Assembly: GCA_028023455.1 (NCBI GenBank)
Contig: JAQFVV010012442.1
Span: 1,710,903-1,774,902 of the forward strand
Reading direction: 5' to 3'
Source of the DNA: Epiperipatus broadwayi
Lineage: Eukaryota > Onychophora > Udeonychophora > Euonychophora > Peripatidae
DNA length: 64,000 nucleotides
Position 1 is the first letter of the stretch; every line of letters starts with the position of its first letter. The position numbers and the translations under genes were made by a program. Under the pieces are notes generated by a model, which saw nothing but the letters and a program-made list of their open reading frames with translations, was not told the origin of the DNA and did not search any database. Shown here one piece after another: positions 54,930-64,000 of this stretch.

Positions 54930-57590
54930 TCAAATAATATGTAATAGAGGGAGCTAGCATATAAGATTTTTTTTTTAAAAATGTTTTTTTATAAGATTAA
55001 AGTGAACAGGGTAAGTTCAAAGATGATAATGTTTATAGGTTTTAAATATTAAAAAATAATAAATATAAAATATTTTTATCAGATGAATGAGTAAGGAAAT
55101 AATAAATATTATATGATTTTAAATTAAAAGAATATTAGTTAATAATAAAATTTAATTTATGAAGAATGGAAATAATTAGTAGATTATTAATAATAAGAAA
55201 AATAGATAATGTATTTAGATTAATAGTTTTCCTTGAACATATATATGTATACAGTTAGGAATACACATGTATAATTTATATTTATTTTTTATTTATGTTG
55301 TATATTTTATTTTCTATTAACTATTTTATTTGGGTTTTATTATTTATTTCAGTTTTATTAGTTTATATATATTTATTTAATGTTTTTTTTTTAGTTTTTT
55401 ATTGTTTATATTTTTATGACATTATTATATAGCTATGCATTTTATTTTGTTTATTATATCATAGCTCTGAAGAAAACTGCAGGTCAGTCGAAACATAAGG
55501 TGTATGTATATATGTACAAGTAAATAGTTTTGCTGAAAAGTGTTCAAAGTGGTTTGGATAAATTACAAAAAAAGATAAATTTGGTAAAATTTTAAAAAGA
55601 ATGATTATAATTAGGAAATGTAAAGATAAAAAAGAAAATGTTATTTTGGTAATTAAAAAATATATTTAATTGAAGCTAATTTGAAGAAATCAATAAAAAG
55701 GTACTTTAGTAGTTATATAACATCACCTGTATGTTAGATATAAATTGTGAGATAGACACCAGACACAATATTTTTGAACAGAACTATAACTTTGATGCTG
55801 ATAAGGGGTTCAGGGAAGACATTTAAAAGAATTTAATGAGTAGAATTAATATGTGACTCATTTCAACAAACTAAGAGCATTTGGAACTTTATTTTATAGT
55901 GATTTAAGAAGCTTCTGAATCTTGAACTCTTCATTAAGCTAATATGAAAATACATATTCCAAATAAAAGTCACACTATACAGACCAACACCCTGTGTAAC
56001 AATATATCCTACTGCCAATGTTACAAATGTATTATTTCTCCCTGTACTTACTGTTGATGAAATAAGATAATGTAGTTTAAAAGATAATATTTCTGTAATT
56101 TTCACTACAACACTCTCACTCAATTACCTTGCATAAGAATGGTGTAATAAAAATTGCACTACAGAAATCTGAATGACAATTCTATCAAGTTGTTTGAGTT
56201 AAAGTTGTAGCAATAAGTTTTATACATCAATTAAATGGTTGTAATTGGGTATATGTATGTACTGAACAATGATAAAGTTATGTGTAAAAGATTGTGATCT
56301 GGATAAACTGACAAGTACAGCTTCATAATGAAGTGTATATCATGAGGATCACACATTTTTGTCATGTCTTTGGTTATATATTTATGATTACAGCCCTCAA
56401 CAAGATGTTAAAACTGGATAGAAAACAGTCTCTCTACCTGGCAGAAAATGGTATACTAAGACTAATACTATGTTAATTTATCCATTAAGTGGATAATCTC
56501 TAATATAATTAATGACTAATAAAAGTATTAAGATTAATGTGTACTATTCCTTTCAAATTTTGTAGGCCTAGACATAATATATACATAATCCATTATTATA
56601 ATTGGAGTCATAGAAATGAACTAAAGAAAGTAATCTGGATGAAAGTTTGAACTTTATATGACAATGACTGTGCATTGTAGTAAATATCCTAAATATTTTA
56701 ATTTATTCTAGTTGACTTTTTATAAAATCAAATTCTGAAAGTATTGAATAAAATCCATTTTATTTAGAGTTAAACGCTTTTAAAAGTACTTACCATTAAA
56801 GAAATTTTTTTTTCATTTTCTTTGCTTAATAATATATTTTATTTTTATATTCCTTAATATTTAAAAGCTATTAATATACATAATTTAATATGTATTTTTT
56901 CCACCTCTAATATTTAATATTTATGTTAACAGATATATTATTTATTTATTTGTCAATCTTCAATACTTCTTATTAACAGGTCATGATTTGATACATCATA
57001 TCACATAATATACTATTGCAAATGACCACTGTGCTGACGTGATTATTCTGTGGTGAGAGCTAAATGGAATTTATTTATCATATTTATGTAATTAATCATC
57101 TGAAATCATTTATACAGAGGTTGTTTGTTTGTTGTATGAAAGTGAAGAGTAAATTGTGATTAAAAGCGATATATTTAATTGAATTTGGAAAGATTGGGAA
57201 TTGTTAACGTTTATAAAGTATTTATTTCGCCATTTTAGATGTAGAAGTTTTTTAAAAAAATATTTTGTTGAATGTGTGTTAATGTAAGAATATTTTATAG
57301 CCAAGTTGAATGTAAGATTACTTGGTTTTTTAGTAAATTTTCTACTAAAGAATTTTTTTAATTCCAAGAAAGGGAATGAATTATTTGAGAAAAAAGATGT
57401 TTTGATGGACTAAGATAAAAAAAACATGTGGGTATTGATCGATCATTTTTGGAAAAAAGTAAAGATTTATCTTTCCATGCAAAGAGTTGTGAGGAGTAGG
57501 AGAGGAAGTATAAAGTAAAATATACAGTAGATGATTGGGAAAATAAAGAATACAGAATGCATGTTTTCCACAATGCATATATAATGGTCA
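54930..57590. other. AT-rich non-coding stretch
   Basis: No gene is recognised. A CTGAAGA...CAGTCGAAAC motif near 55,466-55,492 resembles the motif in the 20.2-21.3 kb inverted repeat (see findings). Confidence 0.4.
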
Positions 57591-57599
57591 GAAAGAAAT

Positions 57600-58232
57600 T
57601 AGGCATGCTGAAGTTGAGTTAATGGTATGTGATGAGGTTTATCACTTGAAATGTTTAAATAAGACTAGGAAGGATATAGCAGGATTTATGGTTATGCAGA
57701 CAGTGTGTAAATGTGATAAAGAGGAGATAAAGTGGTTACTAAGTGTAGATAGTTTAAAAGAAAGGCAAGAGAAATGGATCAAAACATATTTGAGGAAGAT
57801 AAAATAGAGTATGGTGTTATTGGAGTAACAGGAGATATGGGTGGAAAGATTAGTAGTGCAATGGAGATGGTAAGTCAAAGAAAAAGTAAGATAGAGGAAG
57901 AGGTAAAGGATTTATAAGCAAAATTAAAAATAAAGTGTGAGCAGATAAATATATTATTGAGTAGGAATGATAAGAAAGAAGTACATATGGAGGTTCAGAA
58001 GGTGATAGAATATGTAACAGATAAAAAAGAGAAAGTAGACTATGAGACAGTATTGATAAAAGATTCACAAATTGAAGAATGTTTAGATATAATTACAGTA
58101 GAAAATAGAAACAGATATGTAAGAGTGTGTTTACCTGGAGCTATAATTAGGGATGTTACAGGTAAAGTAAAGAAACAAAGGAGTAGAGATGTATATACTG
58201 TGTTAGAGATTAATAATTTTCCAGAACCATAA
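57600..58232 (+). pseudogene. LINE ORF1 remnant
   Basis: MVCDEVYHLKCLNKTRKDIA followed by VCKCDKEE supplies Cys and His residues in a PHD-like spacing. Charged, helical sequence follows (SSAMEMVSQRKSKIEEEVKD). Two ORF pieces (57,622-57,807 and 57,957-58,232) and an intervening frame are needed to read it. Confidence 0.5.
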
Positions 58233-58739
58233 GAGAGAGTAATGGATGAATACATAGAAATATGAAATTCGAGTAAGATTAAAAAAAGAATAGAAACAGT
58301 TGGATAATGACCAAGATTGAACTAGAGGTGTATGTTAAATAGGGCATGTTTTATAAATGAGAGATTAAAAAAAATTGTGCAAGAAAAATTATGTTATGTT
58401 TGTATATGTGTGTGATTTCTTTATTGGAAAAAAAGAGTTGTATAGTAAGGATGGACTGCACTTAGACAAACAAAAAGTGAAGTTTTATGGAGTTTATTTA
58501 TAAAGAATGTGATTTGGGAAACTTATAAAGGGGGAGTTAAATTGCAATGTGATCAAGAAGAAGAAGAATGGATGAAGTATAAGAAGTAAACAAAGGGTAG
58601 CTCATTTAAATATAAATGTAGGTGTAAAGAGGAAATGGTCTGTAAAATTAGCAGTAGGCAAGTTATTTATAAATGTAATGGAGAAGAAAAAGTCAAAAGA
58701 TTTATAAAAGAGTAGTTATAAAAGAAGAAACTGTTCAAA

Positions 58740-59375
58740 TTGGATATTTGAATATGCAGGAGACCAAAAAAGTGGTTGGAATTAAACAAAGCAATTAAAG
58801 ATGTAGAGTTTGAGGTATTAGCAGTAGTGGAAACGCAAATAAGAAAAGAAGAACATATTATAAAAGACTTTGTATGGCATGCTATAGATAGAAAAGAAAA
58901 AGAAAAAAGGAGAGGTGGTATAAGAGTTGTTAAATGTCAATAACGTTTGTGGTTCAAGATAAGGTTACAAAAAGAAAAATGGATGGTGGCTATAATGTAT
59001 ATACCTCCTCATCACAGTCAAATTATAATGGAGTAGAACAGTAGCATATATGAATGCCTAGTTAAGTATATACAGAGTTTCAAAAAAAAGGGGAAGAGAA
59101 TAATTGATATAGGAAATATGAAAGGGCATATTAAAGAAATTGATGATGTAGGTAATAATAATGGACAACTTTTGAAATTTTTTTGACAGAGAGTGAATTT
59201 GAGCATTGGAAAATTATCAATTTTTATGATGGATAATACACATGGTATAGAAATTAATATATTTCTCACAATAGATTATGTATTAGTAGAGAAAGAGAGA
59301 ATGAATAAAATACTGAAAATTAATGTGATTGATAATGAAGAGAGAGTGTGTAATAATGATCATAATTTTTTATAA
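58740..59375 (+). pseudogene. LINE AP-endonuclease remnant
   Basis: Signatures in order: FEVLAVVETQIRKEEH (catalytic E), RKEKEKRRGGIRVV, IDIGNMKGHIKEIDD (corresponding to the usual GDxNAH), INIFLTIDYVLVEKERM, and a closing NDHNF. The D of GDxN is replaced by N, and several frameshifts intervene, so it is dead. Confidence 0.65.
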
Positions 59376-59929
59376 TACAAATGGTTATTAATATGATGGA
59401 ACTAAAAATAAATGTAGAAACAATAGTGAAAGATGTGGATGGAGACTAAATGATAAGAATAAATTAGAAGAAGATAAAATCTTTGAAGAAACAATGGAAC
59501 AATTATTTGAGATGAGTATAAGGACTGATGTGGTGAAAGAGAAAAAGTGACAAATAGGGTTTTAGGAGAGAATATTAAAAAAAAATAAAAGTAATAAAAA
59601 AGTGAGAGTTAATAAATGTTTAAAAGAGAGTGTAAAGTCAGGCAGAGAATATAAATGTGCTATTAAGTACAAAGAAAGAGGAAAAGATATTAATGTTAAA
59701 TGGGTAAAGTACTCAGAAAAAAAAGGTTGCTAAAATAAATAATTATTGAGAGAGAATGGAATTGAATAGTAAATTGTTTGGGGATATTAGTAAAAGTAGA
59801 AGAAATCGTAGAAAAATTTTTTTGGAATTACATTAGTATTACTCAATGACGAGGGAATAGAGTTTAAGTCTAGAGAAGAATTAGAGATAATCTTAAATAG
59901 GTAAGTAATGGATATAGAAAAGATGGTAG

Positions 59930-60119
59930 ATATAAAAGTCAGAGTGATAGAAAACATGAAAGTATTTTGTAATGAGAATATTAGCTTTACAGAAAATGTG
60001 CTGAATGAGACAGGGAAAATATTAAAAAGTGGAAATGAAGAGGTTTAAATGTATAAGCAGCAAATATGGTAATGAATTTAGGGCATAGGGCAAAAGTAAA
60101 ATTATTAGCATGTTTTAAT

Positions 60120-60191
<72 letters not shown>

Positions 60192-61420
60192 ATTGGGGGA
60201 TATAGAATCAGTTAAAGTTAAAAATGGGATGGGACTAAGGCAAGAATGCATCACATATTTTGTTTTTGTTGTATTTGAGGGAAATCAAAGAGAGCAATAG
60301 AAAGACTAGGAAGAGAGATAGACATACCATTAATATGTGGCAAGGGAGTATATACCTTGTCAGGTCTTTTATTGACAGATGATGCCTTTTTGTGAACAGA
60401 AAGAAGAGAAGATATGAAAGTTATATTGAGAACATGTGAAAGGGTGGGTATAGAGATGAGGAATAAATTTAGTGAGCAAAAATTAAAATTAATGATGATT
60501 AAAACTGGGAAAGAAAAGGCAAACAATTTTATTGGGGGATATAAAGTTATCTGTGTTGAATAGATATAACTATTTGGGAATGGTCTTAAGTAATCAGAGA
60601 AATTGCTTGGATGAATGGGAAAAAAAAGATAAATGAAGCAAAGAAAAAAGAGGGGATTGATAAAGAAATTAACAATGTTTTCATATAATAAACATGATGT
60701 AGCTAGAATTGAATGGAAGGGAGTGGCAGTAACAAGTTTATGATAATTAGAGTTGTGTGTTAATAAAGGGGTATTTGATTACTTTAAAAAAGTACAAAGA
60801 GAAGTAGGAAGATATGCATTAGATGCAGATGTGTGGACAGTTAATGAGCCAATCCAAGAAGAAATGGGATAGTCAAGTTTTTATATGAAAGATCCAAAAA
60901 GCAAAATGAAAATATTTGAAAGATTGCAGTTTATGGATAATAAAAAAAAGCCAAATTAGCATTTACTTGAGTTATGAGTAAAGGGCAGGCAACAAGATGG
61001 ATGAGAAAGATAATGCAGTATATATAAGATTTGGATAAAGAATTTATGTCAGTATACTTGTACAAAATACGGAATGACTGTGTTAGAATAATTTTTGGGT
61101 GTTATATTAGTAAGAAATGGGATGGAAGAATAGATGCATTAATAAAAAATATGGAGTTTGGAGAAATTAGTATGGAGAGCAAAAAAGTTTAAATATATAT
61201 AGAATTAAACTGAATATTGGGTGAGAGTTATTTTATGATAATAGCAAGGAAAGTAGTTTACTGTTTAAGACGCAAATGGGAACTTTAGCAATAAGGGAGT
61301 ATACACATAAATGGAAAAATGTTAGTGATTTAGTGTCCAAGTTGTGTAAGAAAGGCATAGAAATTATTAGGCATATGATAATTGAATGTAAATGCATGAA
61401 AGCAGAAAGGTACAAATAAT
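59930..61420 (+). pseudogene. LINE reverse-transcriptase and C-terminal remnant
   Basis: VKVKNGMGLRQECIT corresponds to RT motif B and LLTDDAFL to the catalytic DD box (near 60,370). VLNRYNYLGMVLSNQ is the YLG block that follows RT in LINEs. The C-terminal part carries VQREVGRYALDADVW and KMKIFERLQFM. The frame is broken many times, and a (TA)n expansion at 60,121-60,189 sits inside the palm region. Confidence 0.65.
60121..60189 (+). repeat. (TA)~34 expansion inside LINE RT
   Basis: Uninterrupted TA between coding remnants LACFNV and QLGDIES, so the microsatellite arose or inserted within the element after it was in place. Confidence 0.97.
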
Positions 61421-61990
61421 AAAGTTATACAAGAATACATATATACAAAGTGATTATACAGAAAGTAGGTTGTTGGTCCTTATGCAGGGTTTGTGAAAAG
61501 ATAAAGGGGATTTAGATTTAAAGACCATGTAGTTGACAAAGATTATATTGTGAAAATAGGATAAAGCAGGATATGGGACAACATATGATGGGGTATAGAA
61601 AGGGGAATGTAAAGTGGCTAACATGTTTCTGTTGGCAGAGTTGGTAAAAGATTCCTGTTTCTGTATAAGTAGAAATCATATTACATCACATCATATCAAG
61701 ACTTTATGTCAGTCTACTTATACAAAAAAGTGGGATGATTGGGTTACAAGAATTGTTGTGTGTTATAGTGGCAAGGAATGGTCTAGTTGAATAGATGCAT
61801 TAACAAAAAATAGAGAGTTGGAGAGATGGAAAACTAGTATGGAAGATAAAAGTAGTATTGGGGAATGGAAAAAGAAGGTAAATTGGCTAACAAGTTTCTC
61901 TGGGTGTAGTGGTTGAAAGATTCCTGTCTCTGAGAAGAAGCTACATTGCATGACATCATATCAATGCATATCAGTTAAATTCAGTCTAGT
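61030..61990 (+). repeat. Duplicated 3' region of the decayed LINE
   Basis: 61,030-61,170 and 61,700-61,840 match (AGAATAGATGCATTAA and AATAGATGCATTAA within matching flanks). 61,605-61,690 and 61,870-61,965 match (TGGCTAACA(T/A)GTTTCT..., GATTCCTGT(T/C)TCTG). This indicates partial tandem copies of the element's 3' end. Confidence 0.7.
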
Positions 61991-62349
61991 TAAATAAGCA
62001 TTCTCCAATATTAATATATCCATATTTGAATATATATTTATATACTTTTTTATTTATGTATAAATAGATTTGAACGATTGTAAATATTATAACTGTAAGT
62101 AAATGTTATGTTTATGTTCATAATATTTTTGAAAATAGTTGTCCTATCTTTTTTTATTCCAAATGAGTTTGAAATTGTTTGTCACATACCTTGAGAAACG
62201 TGAATGTTTAAATACTCAAGTGATGTTATTATTTCATTGTTATGAAAAGTTTATTGAGAGGTACCTAATGATATTTATCCAGCAATCAATGTTACACTGA
62301 AAAAGAACTACCCAACCCAAATACCTTTAAAATGAGAGTTATTGCCATA

Positions 62350-62475
62350 TCCTCTAAGAATCACTGTAATGTAAAATGGACAGAAAATATAACCAACATT
62401 TGGTTTGATTACTCCTCTAAGAATCACTGTAATGTAAAATGGACAGAAAATATAACCAACATTTGGTTTGATTAC
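62350..62475 (+). repeat. 63-bp perfect tandem duplication
   Basis: CCTCTAAGAATCACTGTAAT begins at 62,351 and again at 62,414, and the two 63-bp units look identical. A recent local duplication. Confidence 0.95.
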
Positions 62476-62711
62476 ACACCAGATTGAAATAATAAAATAT
62501 AGCCAGACAATTTTATATATAAATAATTAGGAATATTTGTGACTCAGCAAGATGATATTTAGTATGAATACATGTGTAGTGAGTTATAAAGTGTTTGCCA
62601 ACATATATTTATATATTAAATGTAAAATACAATACCCATTATAAAATATTATATATAAAAATATATAAATTTTACTGGTAAATACAATATTATAGTTTAA
62701 ATTCTTTTGTA

Positions 62712-62745
62712 GCACTTACGATTACATGGTAAACCTCATCAGCTT
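62712..62745 (-). ncRNA. Hammerhead-like remnant downstream of PLE endonuclease
   Basis: On the minus strand, just past the PLE coding end, CTGATGAG (62,742-62,735) is followed by a GGTT/AATC mini-stem and then GTAA where GAAA is expected. Position and orientation match the known site of hammerheads in PLEs. The core is mutated and no stem I can be drawn, so this is at best a decayed ribozyme. Confidence 0.3.
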
Positions 62746-64000
62746 TAACTAATTATCAAATTTTTTAAACTTAATGTTACATGTATTTCCATAAGATGTG
62801 TATTGGTTATATTTGCAACTTGCCTATTAATAACATCATCCTTATATTTATAAATCAAAATTGCCTAGTTAATTTTTCTTTTTTTATGATTTCTTTCTTC
62901 CATTAATATTTTTATTTCACTACTAATAAATGTAAACCTATAATTAAAAGTTTTTTTCATGGTCAAAGAATATTGAAGCTGTATTAAATTGACTATTTAC
63001 ATTATTTTTAATTCGATTATATAATAATTGATGCTCCTTCAATCCTTTCTTCAAAGAACATCTCGATTCACCGATATATAATTTCTAACATCCACATGAA
63101 ATCTGATAAATTATATTACTTCTTTGCAATTTAAGAATAATACTCTTAGAATTATTAATCAATCAATTAACATTTGGAGGAACACAAAATGAAATATTGT
63201 ACTTTTTTAAAAATATAATCTTAATTAATTTAGAGTGCCTGTTATTTATAAACGGCATAGATATCCATTTTTTTGTTATTTAAAGTAACACTGCAAACTC
63301 TCTTCTTATTATTAAATGAATTTACTGTATACAAGATTTGATTTTTATCATAACAAACCTTTAAAAGTTCATTAGCAAAGAGTTCAATATTTAAAATTTT
63401 ATCACTCTTATAGTTACATAATTTATCATTGCGATGCAAAACGATTTCAGACTTGTCATTGTATGCATCATTGGAACACTTGATTTAAAATGAATATATC
63501 CTCTTTCTCCAATAGGTTTAAAAAATAATTTATAATTTAAATCAGTAGCATCTCTAAATATTTGTAAATCCAAAAATTTTATTTTTCAATTTTGTTCATT
63601 TTTAATAGTTCATTTTAAATTGTTTAAAATATTCAGATTATATAAAAGAACATCAATAATGTTTTTAGGACCACAAACAAAAACATCATCATCATCTAGT
63701 ATAAATTTTAATATCTTCAAAATTATAAGAATTAAATATAATATCTCCATATTTTGACAATGTAAAATTACAAATTTGTGCTATCATAGGTAATTCGATT
63801 GGCCATCCTTTAACCATTTTATAAAACCTATCATTATATGTTGCAATATTATTATCACTTATAAATTTTAATGATTCAATAATAAAATTTATTAAATGTT
63901 TATTTACAGACATATTAATTAGTTCAATTTCAATTAAATTTATAGATTCAAGAAGATCAATTCATCCATATACTTCAGTTACATCCAATGGAGCTAACAG
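62715..64000 (-). pseudogene. Penelope-like element: RT palm and GIY-YIG endonuclease, continues past the window edge
   Basis: Reading leftwards from the right edge: ICNFTLSKYGDII (after MVKGWPIELPMIA, the motif B region of PLE RT), then YLDDDDVFV (catalytic DD, near 63,695), then KFLDLQIFRD and FKPIGERGYIHFKSS, typical of PLE RTs. The endonuclease follows at about 63,115-63,020 (NIIYQISCGC, a stop, KLYIGESRCSLKKGLKEH), and the C-terminal VINRQVANITNTH is shared with the other PLE fragments. Stops and frameshifts occur throughout. The N-terminal part lies beyond 64,000. This copy is a different, more diverged lineage from the 8- and 46-kb fragments. Confidence 0.75.

Larger units (their letters stand above)
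57600..61990 (+). mobile_element. Heavily decayed LINE with ORF1, AP endonuclease and RT remnants
   Basis: The order is zinc-finger ORF1 remnant, AP endonuclease remnant, RT remnant, a C-terminal region, and a partly duplicated 3' end. The purine-rich plus strand contrasts with its surroundings. The C-terminal block (VQREVGRYALDADVW, then NEPIQEEMG) resembles, as far as I remember, LINEs abundant in ticks and other chelicerates. Dozens of stops and frameshifts are present. Confidence 0.65.

Noticed and set aside
55420-55560. Possible active hammerhead at 55,466 (CTGAAGA...GTCGAAAC)
   Set aside because: The core resembles a hammerhead, but stem II is imperfect and neither stem I nor a cleavage triplet can be drawn. 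It is kept only as a related motif in the findings.

Overview
The window is very AT-rich eukaryotic DNA with no operons, no bacterial-type genes and long (TA)n microsatellites. It is packed with animal-type retroelements: LINEs, Penelope-like elements (PLEs), an LTR retrotransposon and hammerhead-ribozyme repeats. This suggests an invertebrate animal, most likely an arthropod. The C-terminal region of the 57.6-62 kb LINE resembles elements I associate with ticks and other chelicerates, but that is a hint from memory, not an identification. No complete host gene is visible. A few short, relatively GC-rich open segments bounded by plausible splice sites are offered as candidate exons (1.06-1.23, 13.15-13.28, 13.9-14.3, 32.8-33.15 and, weakly, 50.28-50.38 kb). 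Most of the rest looks intronic or intergenic.

Layout. 1-6.2 kb: a candidate exon, one copy of a diverged 2.5-kb repeat (second copy at 10.26-12.6 kb) and a decayed coiled-coil, gag-like ORF. 7.2-8.8 kb: tandem 419-bp units, each carrying a type-I hammerhead ribozyme, abutting through a (TA) tract a 5'-truncated PLE with GIY-YIG endonuclease. 12.6-23.7 kb: mostly featureless, with candidate exons near 13-14 kb, a tRNA-derived SINE-like head at 18.2 kb and a 1.15-kb inverted repeat at 20.2-21.3 kb. 23.9-27.6 kb: a broken CR1/Jockey-type LINE with a PHD-finger ORF1. 27.75-30.8 kb: a nearly intact RTE-type LINE on the minus strand. 32.8-35.4 kb: a candidate exon, perfect (TA)-centred palindromes and an inverted pair of hammerhead repeats.

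35,737-46,247 is a young, complete LTR retrotransposon on the minus strand. It has canonical TG...CA LTRs of about 3.9 kb, a 23-nt primer-binding site, a purine-rich tract and one intact ORF in which a coiled-coil gag-like N-terminus is joined to the C-terminal tail of a Ty3/Gypsy integrase. Protease, reverse transcriptase, RNase H and the integrase core are absent, so it is a LARD-like non-autonomous element. It sits in a (TA)n tract. 46.25-47.4 kb: two PLE endonuclease fragments joined head to head. 54.5-54.9 kb: another inverted hammerhead repeat. 57.6-62 kb: a heavily decayed LINE. 62.7-64 kb: the RT and endonuclease end of a further PLE running off the right edge.

The unifying theme is (TA)n. 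Hammerhead repeats, PLE fragments and the LTR element all abut TA tracts, and many TA tracts are the centres or borders of inverted duplications. The sequence supports a model in which PLE machinery uses (TA)n sites, mobilises ribozyme-bearing non-autonomous repeats, and can leave head-to-head insertions. The structures are seen directly; the mechanism is inference.
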